A stretch of 64,000 nt of DNA from Haloferula rosea. Lineage in GTDB: Bacteria > Verrucomicrobiota > Verrucomicrobiia > Verrucomicrobiales > Akkermansiaceae. Location of the stretch: contig NZ_JAENII010000015.1 of the NCBI RefSeq assembly GCF_016595525.1, positions 51,397 to 115,396 of the forward strand, given 5' to 3'. The position numbers were made by a program, and so were the translations under genes. Every line of letters starts with the position of its first letter. Position 1 is the first letter of the stretch. This document shows positions 18,497-27,287 of this stretch, in pieces. The notes under the pieces were generated by a model, which ran no database searches, was not told where the DNA came from, and saw only the letters and a list, made by a program, of their open reading frames with translations.

Positions 18497-20179
18497 TTAT
18501 CGGAGCAGGTTCCATGCGGTGACCAGGGCCTTGAGGCCGGCCATCTCGATGGAGGGGTCGATGCCGCAGCCCCAGAGGATGCGTCCATCGTCGTGCTGGA
18601 GTTGGACGTAGGCGGCGGCATTGGCGTCTGATCCGCCGCGCACGGCGTGGGAACGGTAGTCGGTGACCTTGGCGTCCTTTAGTCCGACGCTCTCCAGTGC
18701 GTGGACGAGTGCGTTGATCGGGCCATTGCCGGCCCCGGTGATCTGCTTTTCATCACCGTCGATTACGATGGTTGCCGTACACTCGACGCGCCCTTTTTCG
18801 GTCTGGGAATGAATCAGTTCGTAATCGGAGATGCTGAGGGGGGACTCCACATTCGCGAAGAGCTCGTAAAAGGCATCGCGGATCTCGTCCGGAGTGAGCT
18901 CACGACCCTGCTGGTCGGCCAGGTCGTAGATGGTCTTGCCGACCTGTGGGTGCATGGTTTTGGGTAGATCGAGGCCGTGTTCTCGGTCCAGAATGTAGGC
19001 GATGCCGCCTTTTCCGGACTGGGAATTGATGCGGATGATTGCTTCGTAGGAGCGCCCGATGTCCTGCGGGTCGATGGTGAGGTAGGGGACTCCCCACTCA
19101 AGGGCGGCATTGGCTTCCAGTTCCTTGGCACGACGATCCAAGCCTTTCTTGATGGCATCCTGGTGCGATCCCGAAAAGGCGGTGAATACGAGTTCGCCAC
19201 CGTAGGGTTGACGCTCGCCGACGGTCATGCGGGTCACGCGTTCGTACACCTCGCGGATGGCGGGCAGGTCGGAGAAATCGAGGCCCGAGTCGATGCCGTG
19301 GCTGTTCATGTTCAGCGCGACGTTGACGATGTCGAGATTGCCGGTCCGCTCGCCGTTGCCGAACAAGGTGCCTTCGACGCGGTCGGCGCCAGCCATCAGG
19401 CCGAGTTCGGTGGCGGCGGTGCCGGTGCCGCGGTCGTTGTGGGTGTGGAGGGAAACATCGATGCTGTCACGTCGGTCAAGGTGACGACACATCCATTCGA
19501 TCTGGTCGGCGTGGATGTTGGGCGTCGCCCACTGGACGGTGTCGGGCAGGTTGATGATCATCCGTTTTTGGGGAGTCGGCTCCCACACGCCGATCACGGC
19601 ATTGCAGCACTCGAGCGCGAAATCGAGCTCGGTGTCGGAGAAGGACTCCGGGGAGTACTGGAGGACGACTTCGGTCTGCGGAATCGTCGGGACCAGTTCC
19701 TTGACCAGTTGTGCGCCTGCCACGGCGATGTCGCGGATGTCTTCGCGCGAGGCATCGCTGAAGGTGACCCGACGCTGCAGCGGCGAGGTGGAGTTGTAGA
19801 TGTGGACGATGGCCCGTTTGGCGCCGGCGATGGCTTCAAACGATCGCCGGATGAGGTGTTCCCGGGTTTGGACGAGGATCTGAATGGTGACGTCTTCGGG
19901 GATGCGGTTTTCCTCGATCAGGCGGCGGCAGAAGTTGAACTCGGTGTCGGCGGCCGAGGGAAAGCCAATCTCGATTTGCTTGAATCCGATGCGGCAAAGC
20001 AGGTCGAAGAATTCGAGCTTCTCCTCGATCGACATCGGTTGGGGCAGTGCCTGGTTGCCGTCGCGCAGGTCGACCGAGCACCAGATGGGGGCGTGATCGA
20101 TGGTGGCGTCCGGCCACGTGCGATCCGTCAATTTGACCGGAGGAAATGGCCGGTATTTCGAGATAGAGGTAGGGTTCAT
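18497..20179 (-). CDS. leuA: 2-isopropylmalate synthase
   Basis: 560 residues from ATG 20179; an in-frame TTG at 20218 is less likely. LeuA condenses acetyl-CoA with 2-oxoisovalerate, the first committed step of leucine synthesis. The TIM-barrel motifs are present: DLRDGNQAL at the metal site, ESFSDTELDF, and SLHTHNDRGTGTA with the metal-binding HxH. The C-terminal LeuA dimer/regulatory domain (about residues 430-560) binds leucine for feedback inhibition. The length fits the LeuA2 type, as in Mycobacterium. A leucine-rich leader ORF 103 nt upstream suggests attenuation control. Confidence 0.97.
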   Translation of the reverse strand: MNPTSISKYRPFPPVKLTDRTWPDATIDHAPIWCSVDLRDGNQALPQPMSIEEKLEFFDLLCRIGFKQIEIGFPSAADTEFNFCRRLIEENRIPEDVTIQILVQTREHLIRRSFEAIAGAKRAIVHIYNSTSPLQRRVTFSDASREDIRDIAVAGAQLVKELVPTIPQTEVVLQYSPESFSDTELDFALECCNAVIGVWEPTPQKRMIINLPDTVQWATPNIHADQIEWMCRHLDRRDSIDVSLHTHNDRGTGTAATELGLMAGADRVEGTLFGNGERTGNLDIVNVALNMNSHGIDSGLDFSDLPAIREVYERVTRMTVGERQPYGGELVFTAFSGSHQDAIKKGLDRRAKELEANAALEWGVPYLTIDPQDIGRSYEAIIRINSQSGKGGIAYILDREHGLDLPKTMHPQVGKTIYDLADQQGRELTPDEIRDAFYELFANVESPLSISDYELIHSQTEKGRVECTATIVIDGDEKQITGAGNGPINALVHALESVGLKDAKVTDYRSHAVRGGSDANAAAYVQLQHDDGRILWGCGIDPSIEMAGLKALVTAWNLLR

Positions 20180-20282
20180 GGAAAATGGGTCAGGTTGGGA
20201 AAATCGAGAATTCGCCAAGGAGGCGGGGTTGCCGCGAGGTGTGCGGCAGGCCGTGTTTACGGGCGGTAGGAAAAAGGGAAAA

Positions 20283-20348
20283 TCAGCGGGTGGCCAGCCC
20301 TAGAAGGAGGGCGGGAAGTTCAAGGAGGCCGCTGAGGATGGAAGTCAT
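20283..20348 (-). CDS. Candidate leucine-rich leader peptide of leuA
   Basis: ATG 20348 to TGA 20283 encodes 21 residues, MTSILSGLLELPALLLGLATR, of which 8 are Leu, including three in a row. The frame stays open to an upstream ATG, giving a 48-residue form whose Leu codons all cluster at the end apart from one. It lies 103 nt before leuA on the same strand. A hairpin (TGCCGC-7 nt-GCGGCA, 20230-20248) follows, and GCGGC inside the leader could pair with its GCCGC arm instead. This is the layout of ribosome-mediated attenuation as in other leu operons. A true U-run terminator is not obvious. The ORF is seen; control is inferred. Confidence 0.55.
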   Translation of the reverse strand: MTSILSGLLELPALLLGLATR

Positions 20349-20509
20349 CGTGAAGGGACGATGGTCAGCCGCGCGATGAATGTCGAGATCGGATCTGATT
20401 TTCGAGCCTGGTCCGGCGGTGGTGGTCATCCGGCGAGTCACCCGTGACCGTTTTCGGGATGGGGAAGTGGCAACCCACCATCGTTCCGATCGGCGTGCTG
20501 ATCGCCCGA
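20349..20509 (-). other. Spacer between thiE and the leuA leader
   Basis: 161 nt that should carry the leuA promoter. Weak leftward candidates exist (TTGCCA followed 17 nt later by CGGTCA) but none is persuasive. No gene other than the possible longer form of the leader peptide was found. Confidence 0.4.
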
Positions 20510-21145
20510 CTAGTCGCCAAGCAGCAACCTCGCTTCGTGGGTGGCCTCGGTGGTATCCGCGGCGGTGAGCAGGTCGGAGACGATGACGACCCGGCGTGCA
20601 CCCGCTGCGACGACTTCGGGAAGGTTGCTGCGCTTGATGCCGCCGATGCAGAAGACGGGAATGCGTGTTCCGACTTCCTGCTGGATGGTCCCGACATGTT
20701 CGAGGCCGATACCGGGTCGGCCTTGTTTGGTCGGGGTGGGGAAAAGCGGGCCGAATCCGATGTAGTCGAAGCCTTCCGCCAGCGCCTGGCGTGCTTGCTC
20801 GGGGGAGTGGGTCGAGCGACCTAACAGCATCTCCGTGCCGATCAGTTTCCGGGTTTCGTCGTGGGAGCCGTCGTCCTGCCCGATGTGAAGTCCGTCGGCA
20901 TCCAGTTCGATGGCCAGGTCGGCGTGGTCGTTGACGATGAACGGCACGCCGGTCTTCCGGCAGATGGGTTGGATGCGGCGGCCCAGGGCGAGGATCTTAT
21001 CTTTTTCGAGTCCCTTGGCGCGGAGCTGGATCAGGTCGGCCCCTCCGCCGATGAGTGCGGCGGTGGTCGCTTCCAGTTCCTCCTCCGCGGTGTAGCCGAG
21101 ATCGACAATCCCGTAGAGCCGGGAGGAGACAAGCGCGGGGTGCAT
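20510..21145 (-). CDS. thiE: Thiamine-phosphate synthase
   Basis: 211 residues from ATG 21145. ThiE joins HMP-PP and the thiazole phosphate to make thiamine phosphate. Visible family blocks are LIQLRAKG, VNDHADLA, ADGLHIGQDD, LLGRSTHSPEQA and FGPLFPTPTK, in the usual order of the TIM barrel, and IGGIKRSNL near the end. No TPP riboswitch was recognised upstream. It follows accC by 19 nt on the same strand, so it is probably cotranscribed with accB-accC. Confidence 0.96.
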   Translation of the reverse strand: MHPALVSSRLYGIVDLGYTAEEELEATTAALIGGGADLIQLRAKGLEKDKILALGRRIQPICRKTGVPFIVNDHADLAIELDADGLHIGQDDGSHDETRKLIGTEMLLGRSTHSPEQARQALAEGFDYIGFGPLFPTPTKQGRPGIGLEHVGTIQQEVGTRIPVFCIGGIKRSNLPEVVAAGARRVVIVSDLLTAADTTEATHEARLLLGD

Positions 21146-21164
21146 GCGGGGTCGGGATTCTCCG

Positions 21165-22517
21165 TTAGAGTCCCTTCTCCTCGAGGAAGCGTCCGACCCA
21201 GCCGATGTCGTAATCGCCGGATTCGAAGTCGGGGTGGTTCAGGATCTCCTGTTGGAACGGGATGGTGGTCTTGATGCCACGGATCATGAACTCTCCGAGT
21301 GCGCGCTTCATGCGGGAGATGGCGATTTCGCGTGTTGCGCCGGTGACGATGAGTTTGGCAATCATCGAGTCATAGTAGGGAGGCACGGAGTAGCCGGAAT
21401 AGACGTGGGTATCCACGCGGACGCCCTTGCCGCCGGGGGCATACCAGAGGTCGATCTTGCCGGGGCTTGGAGCGAAGTTGTTGTAAGGGTCTTCCGCATT
21501 GATCCGGCATTCGATCGAGTGGCCGCGCGGTTGCGAATTCAGCACATGGCTGGAAAGTGGCTCACCGGCGGCGATGCGGATCTGTTCCTTGATCAGTTCG
21601 CAACCCATGACTTCCTCGGTCACGGGATGCTCCACCTGGATCCGGGTGTTCATCTCCATGAAGTAGAAGTTCTCGGCCTTGTCATCGACGAGATACTCGA
21701 TGGTTCCGGCATTCTCGTAGCCGATGGCCTTGATCAGCTCGACGGATGCCTTGGCCATGCGCTCACGGAGTTCCGGAGTGACCAATGGCGATGGGCATTC
21801 CTCGATGATCTTCTGGTTGCGACGCTGCATCGAGCAGTCCCGCTCACCGAGCTGGAGGAAATTTCCATGGCGGTCGGCGATGATCTGGAATTCCACGTGG
21901 TGCGGGTTGAGCACCAGCTTCTCGAGGTAGCAATCGCCATTGCCGAAGCAGGCCATGGCTTCGTTCGATGCGGCTTCGAAGAGTGACTTGAACTCGCTTT
22001 CCTCGAAGCACGGGCGCATGCCGCGACCTCCACCACCGGCCGTGGCCTTGATCATCACGGGCAGGCCGATTTCCTTGGCTGCCTTGAAGGCGGTTTCGGC
22101 ATCGGGCATCAGGTCCGTGCCGGGGGTGATGGGCACGCCGTTGGCGACCGCGGTGGCCCGGGCCGTCGCCTTGTCACCCATCTTGGTGATGACTTCGGGG
22201 GAGGGCCCAATGAACTGGATGTTGCAGCTCTTGCAGATCTCCGCGAAGTCGGCGTTCTCCGAGAGGAAGCCATAGCCGGGGTGGATGGCTTCGGCATCGG
22301 TGATCTCGGCGGCAGCGATGATGCGGTCGGGCTTCAGATAGCTGTCCTTGCCGGCTGCCTTGCCGATGCACACGGCTTCATCCGCCAGCTGGACGTGCAT
22401 GGAATCGACGTCGGCCTCGGAATACACGGCAATGGATTCCACACCGAGTTCACGGCAGGCACGAATGATACGCAGGGCGATTTCGCCACGGTTGGCGACA
22501 AGAACACGCTTGAACAT
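21165..22517 (-). CDS. accC: Acetyl-CoA carboxylase, biotin carboxylase subunit
   Basis: 450 residues from ATG 22517 (MFKRVLVANRGEIALR), which matches the family start; an open frame extends 12 codons further upstream. The ATP-grasp domain has KATAGGGGRGMR and the catalytic block EMNTRIQVEHPVTE. It carboxylates the biotin of AccB using ATP and bicarbonate, the first half-reaction of fatty acid synthesis. It is 51 nt after accB, forming an accB-accC unit, with thiE behind. Confidence 0.98.
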   Translation of the reverse strand: MFKRVLVANRGEIALRIIRACRELGVESIAVYSEADVDSMHVQLADEAVCIGKAAGKDSYLKPDRIIAAAEITDAEAIHPGYGFLSENADFAEICKSCNIQFIGPSPEVITKMGDKATARATAVANGVPITPGTDLMPDAETAFKAAKEIGLPVMIKATAGGGGRGMRPCFEESEFKSLFEAASNEAMACFGNGDCYLEKLVLNPHHVEFQIIADRHGNFLQLGERDCSMQRRNQKIIEECPSPLVTPELRERMAKASVELIKAIGYENAGTIEYLVDDKAENFYFMEMNTRIQVEHPVTEEVMGCELIKEQIRIAAGEPLSSHVLNSQPRGHSIECRINAEDPYNNFAPSPGKIDLWYAPGGKGVRVDTHVYSGYSVPPYYDSMIAKLIVTGATREIAISRMKRALGEFMIRGIKTTIPFQQEILNHPDFESGDYDIGWVGRFLEEKGL

Positions 22518-22568
22518 GGGTCGGTAGGTGAGGGTTTGGCTCGCGGTGGTCACCGCGATGGCCGGGCG

Positions 22569-23078
22569 TTACTTCACGCCGAACAAATCGTCGCCGAACT
22601 GCACCGGCGTCGAGTCGTCGACCAGCACGGACGTGATGGTTCCGGAACGCTCGGCCTTGATCTCGTTCATCACCTTCATGGCTTCGATGATGCACAGTGT
22701 CTGTCCTTCGCTGATCGTATCCCCGACCTGCACGAAGGGAGCGGCGTCCGGGGAGGGCTTGCTGTAGAAGGTGCCAACCATGGGCGAGGAGATGGTTTCA
22801 CCCGCGGCAGGGGCGGCCGGCTCGGCGGCCGGAGCAGCAGGAGCGGCGGCAGGGGCCGGAGCGGCGGCTGGAGCAGCCGCCGGGATTCCCCCAACAGGGA
22901 GGGCAGCCAGCAGGCCTTTCAGGGACTCGAGGTCCTGACCTTTCTTGAGTTTGAGGTGAAAATCATCCTTCGACATGTCGAAGTAGGTCAATCCGTGCTC
23001 ATTCATGAGCTCGACAATCTTGCGAAGTTCCTTGAGATCCACGACGGCAGTAAAGGGGTTGTTGTTTTGTTGGAGCAC
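22569..23078 (-). CDS. accB: Biotin carboxyl carrier protein of acetyl-CoA carboxylase
   Basis: 169 residues from GTG 23078; the in-frame GTG at 23042 (VDLKELRKIVELM) is a plausible alternative. An N-terminal helical segment is followed by an Ala-Pro-rich linker (about residues 65-95) and the biotinyl domain with EAMKVMNE, where Lys135 is biotinylated. It carries CO2 between AccC and the carboxyltransferase, which is not in this window. A promoter (TTGACG at 23132-23127, 18 nt, TAGCCT at 23108-23103) lies just upstream. Confidence 0.96.
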   Translation of the reverse strand: MLQQNNNPFTAVVDLKELRKIVELMNEHGLTYFDMSKDDFHLKLKKGQDLESLKGLLAALPVGGIPAAAPAAAPAPAAAPAAPAAEPAAPAAGETISSPMVGTFYSKPSPDAAPFVQVGDTISEGQTLCIIEAMKVMNEIKAERSGTITSVLVDDSTPVQFGDDLFGVK

Positions 23079-23102
23079 CGGGACACCCGGTCTCGCAGCG
23101 CT

Positions 23103-23132
23103 AGGCTAGGGATGGCAGTGAAATAGCGTCAA
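23103..23132 (-). promoter_or_regulatory. Probable promoter of accB-accC-thiE
   Basis: Read leftward: TTGACG (23132-23127), an 18-nt spacer, TAGCCT (23108-23103). The transcript would start about 15-20 nt before the accB GTG. It resembles the promoter seen before ileS. Confidence 0.55.
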
Positions 23133-23215
23133 GCGGGAACCCCGCGGAAGGTGGCGACAATCCGCGGTGGAATCGGCTTGCCACACGGCCGCTGCCACGC
23201 TGCCTAGGGGCCGCC

Positions 23216-23845
23216 ATGAAGCCCGCGACCTGCGAACGCACCCCGGAACCCCACGAGTTCATGCCGGCCGACTTTTTCAAGGAGGTGACGAAGGCCGAAA
23301 TTTTCCCGGGTGACCGACCACTGGAGGTGGATCTGGGCTGTGGCGACGGCAAGTTCCTGTTGGAAATGGCCGAACACCACACGGACCGGGACTTTCTCGG
23401 GGTCGAGCGGCTGTTGGGTCGGGTCCGCAAGGTCTGCCGGAAGGCTCAAAAGCGGGATCTGGAGAATCTCAAGGTCTTGCGGCTGGAGAGCCGCTACGTG
23501 GTCGAATGGCTGCTGGCCCCCGCTTCGGTCTCGCGGCTCCACCTGCTCTGTCCGGACCCGTGGCCCAAGGCACGCCACCACCGCCGGCGCTTGATCCAGG
23601 AGGATTTCCTCAATGCCGTGGTGCGGGTGCTGCAGCCGGGCGGCGAGTTTCTCTTCAAGACCGACCACGACGAGTATTTCGAGTGGGCGGAGGAGAAAGT
23701 CGCGGAGTTCCGCGGTCTGGAGCGGCTCGACTGGCCCGAGGATGCGTTTTTCTATCCCAAGACGGACTTCCAGCTTCAATGGGAGGCGGAGGGCAAGCGG
23801 CTGCAGGGCATCCGCTTGCGCAAGCCGGATGCGCCAGCTGATTGA
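23216..23845 (+). CDS. trmB: tRNA (guanine-N7-)-methyltransferase
   Basis: 209 residues from ATG 23216. TrmB methylates G46 of tRNA using S-adenosylmethionine. Motif I reads LEVDLGCGDGKFLLEMA, then DFLGVER, LHLLCPDPWPKARHHRRRL (the family signature PDPWPKxRHxxRR) and FLFKTDHDEYFEWA. Length is normal. It is divergent from accB, so the 137-nt gap carries both promoters (a rightward TTGCCA-17-TGCCTA is a weak candidate). It is convergent with comEC with a 9-nt gap. Confidence 0.96.
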   Translation: MKPATCERTPEPHEFMPADFFKEVTKAEIFPGDRPLEVDLGCGDGKFLLEMAEHHTDRDFLGVERLLGRVRKVCRKAQKRDLENLKVLRLESRYVVEWLLAPASVSRLHLLCPDPWPKARHHRRRLIQEDFLNAVVRVLQPGGEFLFKTDHDEYFEWAEEKVAEFRGLERLDWPEDAFFYPKTDFQLQWEAEGKRLQGIRLRKPDAPAD

Positions 23846-23854
23846 ACAAGGGCG

Positions 23855-26137
23855 CTATCGCTCGATCTCGAGGGACTCATCGCCAAGCCATCCTTTCAGG
23901 CTCAGATGGTCGCCGTCGATCGAGATGACCACGGCGCCGCACTCGCCCTGATGGAAGACCCGGCATCCAAGCGCTTCGGTGGATTCCCGCCAGAGCGAGG
24001 GGATTCGTTCTTCCGCCGGGAAGTCGGCATGGCTGACGACCACCGCCCGTGCTCCGCTGGCCTTCAGGAATCGGCTGCCGAGCGACGCATCACGGCCATG
24101 GCGGCCTGCCACAATGACATCGGCCTGCACGTCGCATCCGGCATTCAGGAGCTTCCGCTCGATCGCCCAACCGGCATCACTCATGAAAAGAATCTTCCAC
24201 CCCCGCCAATGGAGGCGGACCGGCATCACCCGTTCATCCGCGACCACATGCCAGTTCCATGGGTCCGGTTCATCCAGCACCTCCAGCCAGGTATCTTCGC
24301 TCAATTGGTAGCGAATCCCGACACGGCCACGCTTCAGCGAAACCCCGCGCAGATCGGCCGTTTGCAGCCAGTCCCGGTAGGTCGGTCCGAGCGCCCTGAG
24401 GACCGGAGCCAGCCCGCGCTCGATGGGAAAGGCATCCATCGCTCCGATCAGCCCGCCCACGTGGCCGCCATCCGGGTGGGTGGCGACCATGCTGGTCGGG
24501 CGTAGCGCCATGCGCCGCATCGAGGGCATCACCACTTGTTCGAAGCTCCAGCGTCCCCCTCCGTCAATCAGCGCCGACTGTTCGCCATCGAACCAGCACG
24601 CGGCGCCATCCCCTTCGACATCGAATACCAGCAGGAACTCCTCGGCAGGGCGGTCGCGGGGAATGGCCAGGTGCCCGCCCGGCACCTTGGCGCCGACCTC
24701 GGCGGTGCCGAGCATCAGCTTGGCCAGCGAGGCATTGCGCTGGTTCAGCCAGGGCGTCACTCCCGGGATAGGCGCCAGGACGGCCCCGATCAGCGCCAGA
24801 CCGAGCAGGGGAAACACCATGGCTCCCAGCAGCGCACTCGCCGGCACCGCGATCGGTGTGAGGATGCCGAAATGCCATGCCGTCAGGGGTGCCGACCCCA
24901 TCCACGCCGCCGTCGAGACCGACAAGGTCCCGCTGGTCCAGCGTCGGGTCCTCAGCCACCCGTTCCTCATCGGTCCATACAGCGAGCGGGGCAGGTAGGG
25001 TTCCTCCTTTTCCATCCACGCCCACCACCTCGACACCGGTCGCGTAAGCAGCCCGATCGCCAGCACCACCCCGAACGACAGCTGCACGCCCACGGTGAAA
25101 ATCAGGTCCCCATCGAACAGCAACACGCACAGGGCCGCCAGACCGAGGGCATTTCCCATGTCAGGTCGGCGACGGAACCAGAAGGCTCCGAGCAGCACCG
25201 CTGCCATCCACGCCGCCCGCACTGCCGGCGGCTTCATCCCCGTCAACCAAGCGTAGCCGAACATGAGGAGGATGATGGGAACGATCGCCGCACGCCGCGG
25301 CACACCGAGCAGCCGGAAGAGCCCCCACGCCATCAGCCCGACCATCCCCACATGCAGGCCGCTGACCGCGAAAACGTGGAGTGTCCCGGTCAGGCGAAAC
25401 GGCTCGATCAGCACGTCGTCTCCGGGGTGTTCGCCCAGAACCACGGCAAGGATCACCGCCGCCTCGGGCGATGCCGGATCCAGCCCCTCCGTCACCGCCT
25501 GCCTGAAGCCGGCGCGGATCGCATCGCCCAGCGCCCACCGCGGTGCGGGTGCCTCCACCAGCGAAACCCCGCGTGTCGACTTCAGAACGGCGAACACCCC
25601 CTGGCGGTCGAGCCAGTCGGGGGTATCGAATTCTCCCGGATTGCGTGGCCTTTCCGGAGGAAGAAGCCGCCCCTTGACCTCGACCACGCTCCCGCGTTGG
25701 CGGGGTGCTCCCTGGGCGAGCAGTCGCATGCGGTCGCCGTGGTCCCTATCGACGACCTGCGCCGCCCACGCCCTGCCGAAGGTCTTCGGAGTTTCGACCA
25801 GACGCACCGTCCGCGTCGCATCCGCCCCATCACCCAAGGCCTCCCTTGCTGTCCGCCGTTCGGAGACATCCAGCCCATGGATGAGTCCCGCACAGGCCGC
25901 CAGCAGGCCAAAGCCGACGAACCACGATCTTCTGCCACTGGCCCACACCGCCCCACCTGCGACCATCAGGATGAGCAGAGCCCACGGCTTCCCGCCATCG
26001 GCGAGCAGCACGGTGGCCACTCCCATGAGTGCCGCCCAGAGCAGTGGGCGCCGTTCGACCCAGCGGCCGGCGCGCTTCTTCAACCCGCGGACCTGAGCCT
26101 CAGGCCACACCCCAGTCGTGGAGCTTGTGGCGGGCAT
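23855..26137 (-). CDS. comEC: ComEC/Rec2-family DNA uptake channel
   Basis: 760 residues from ATG 26137. ComEC is the inner-membrane channel that passes single-stranded DNA into the cytoplasm during natural transformation. The competence block (FAVSGLHVGMVG) and several membrane helices lie in residues about 225-480, after an N-terminal DUF4131-like OB region. The C-terminal metallo-beta-lactamase domain reads THPDGGHVGG with His554, Asp556 and His559, rather than the usual HxDxDH. The start overlaps the upstream TPR gene by 38 nt; GTG 26110 would shrink this. The divergent MBL motif may alter its nuclease activity. Confidence 0.92.
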   Translation of the reverse strand: MPATSSTTGVWPEAQVRGLKKRAGRWVERRPLLWAALMGVATVLLADGGKPWALLILMVAGGAVWASGRRSWFVGFGLLAACAGLIHGLDVSERRTAREALGDGADATRTVRLVETPKTFGRAWAAQVVDRDHGDRMRLLAQGAPRQRGSVVEVKGRLLPPERPRNPGEFDTPDWLDRQGVFAVLKSTRGVSLVEAPAPRWALGDAIRAGFRQAVTEGLDPASPEAAVILAVVLGEHPGDDVLIEPFRLTGTLHVFAVSGLHVGMVGLMAWGLFRLLGVPRRAAIVPIILLMFGYAWLTGMKPPAVRAAWMAAVLLGAFWFRRRPDMGNALGLAALCVLLFDGDLIFTVGVQLSFGVVLAIGLLTRPVSRWWAWMEKEEPYLPRSLYGPMRNGWLRTRRWTSGTLSVSTAAWMGSAPLTAWHFGILTPIAVPASALLGAMVFPLLGLALIGAVLAPIPGVTPWLNQRNASLAKLMLGTAEVGAKVPGGHLAIPRDRPAEEFLLVFDVEGDGAACWFDGEQSALIDGGGRWSFEQVVMPSMRRMALRPTSMVATHPDGGHVGGLIGAMDAFPIERGLAPVLRALGPTYRDWLQTADLRGVSLKRGRVGIRYQLSEDTWLEVLDEPDPWNWHVVADERVMPVRLHWRGWKILFMSDAGWAIERKLLNAGCDVQADVIVAGRHGRDASLGSRFLKASGARAVVVSHADFPAEERIPSLWRESTEALGCRVFHQGECGAVVISIDGDHLSLKGWLGDESLEIER

Positions 26138-26795
26138 TCGCCGAGTGGCGGGTTTCCGGGAATTGATCCATCACCTGCTGCAGCAAGGTCGCCGCCGACA
26201 TCCGGTCATTCAGGTCCTCGTCGTACACTTCCGCCAGTCGGAACATGAGGAATGCCGCATCATTGACCTCCCACGCCTGGCCTTCGATGGCTTCACGCAG
26301 GGTGGAAATCGCCGCTTGAGAGTCATGCAGGTGCTCGCGCTGGATCTTGGCGATTTCCACGTAGGGCAGACGGTTCATCGGGTCCTGGGCCGCCGCATCA
26401 CGGAAGGCACCGACCGCTCCCTCGTAGTCGCCTTGGGCCATCTTGGCCCGAGCGTCGTGCATCACATCCTCCTCCACCATTTCGGCGCTGTCGTACACGG
26501 CGTGAGTGAGGCGGTGGGCAATGGCAGGCAGCACGTCGATGACAAAGACCACGCCGACCAACCCGGCCGTGAGGAAGGCCATCAGGATGCCGGTCAGCGA
26601 TTTGCTGCTCTTCAGACTTTCCAGATTGTCCTTCAGCGAAGGGAGCGTTTCCAATTCCTCAAGGGTCCCGTTCTTGTCGATCCGTGCGATTTCATCAGCC
26701 AGCTTCTGCTGTTCGCCTTCGCCGGACTTCATGAACATCGTCCAGCCAACGGCAATCGCCGCCGCAAAGACAAGATACAGGATCCATTTCGTCAT
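26100..26795 (-). CDS. Membrane protein with TPR-like C-terminal domain
   Basis: 231 residues from ATG 26795. The N-terminus has a membrane helix (WILYLVFAAAIAVGWTMFM), then a short charged region and a second hydrophobic helix (LMAFLTAGLVGVVFVIDVL). The C-terminal 110 residues form TPR-like helical pairs (AQGDYEGAVGAFRDAAAQDP; MSAATLLQQVMDQFPETRHSANA). It may be an assembly or scaffold factor in the envelope. It overlaps comEC by 38 nt and is probably its operon partner; comEC loci often carry such helical proteins, but no function is proven. Confidence 0.75.
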   Translation of the reverse strand: MTKWILYLVFAAAIAVGWTMFMKSGEGEQQKLADEIARIDKNGTLEELETLPSLKDNLESLKSSKSLTGILMAFLTAGLVGVVFVIDVLPAIAHRLTHAVYDSAEMVEEDVMHDARAKMAQGDYEGAVGAFRDAAAQDPMNRLPYVEIAKIQREHLHDSQAAISTLREAIEGQAWEVNDAAFLMFRLAEVYDEDLNDRMSAATLLQQVMDQFPETRHSANARHKLHDWGVA

Positions 26796-26849
26796 GGCTT
26801 CACTCTAGCAGCTGTATGACCAACCGAGGAAAGGAAAATCCATGGGGTT

Positions 26850-27287
26850 TCAAACCCTGCGGGCCGCCCGGCCTTCGTCGATGAGCTGCCAGAAATGCTT
26901 CGATTTCGCCAGCTCCTCGTCTTCCGCGAGTGGGATCTTCGAGCGGAAGACCCAATCCGAAAACGTCCCTTTGTGGAGCACCCGATGGACCACCACCGAG
27001 TTGTCCTTCACCTCGAAATACACCCGGTAATCCTTCGCCCGGAAACGGAACAGCACCTTGCCATCGCGCTCGATCTTGCCGAAGCGGTCACCGTCGAGAT
27101 GGTCCAGATCGTCCGGGCCGACCTTGAACTCATCCATCAGCTCAAGCTGATCGAGTGTCTCAAGTTGAGAGATCTCCGCAGCGCTGATTTCGTTGAAGAC
27201 AATCTGGAACACGCATGAAGCGTAGGAATCCCGCCCGTCATTCCAAGCGCCAAGTTCCTCCACCTCCTCACGAATCCAGTCCGCCAT
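26850..27287 (-). CDS. RelE/ParE-fold protein
   Basis: 145 residues from ATG 27287. The middle, about residues 65-115, has the RelE-like pattern FGKIERDGKVLFRFRAKDYRVYF followed by VVHRVLHKGTFSDW, with basic residues like those used by mRNA-cutting toxins. The N-terminal 60 residues are acidic and helical. No antitoxin-like gene is adjacent, so it may be a stand-alone member of this fold. Its start overlaps the end of the phospholipase-D-like gene by 20 nt, suggesting coupled translation. The fold is fairly clear; toxin activity is not shown. Confidence 0.65.
   Translation of the reverse strand: MADWIREEVEELGAWNDGRDSYASCVFQIVFNEISAAEISQLETLDQLELMDEFKVGPDDLDHLDGDRFGKIERDGKVLFRFRAKDYRVYFEVKDNSVVVHRVLHKGTFSDWVFRSKIPLAEDEELAKSKHFWQLIDEGRAARRV

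Noticed and set aside
20510..21250. TPP riboswitch for thiE
   Set aside because: No conserved TPP riboswitch core could be found; thiE follows accC by 19 nt and is probably cotranscribed.
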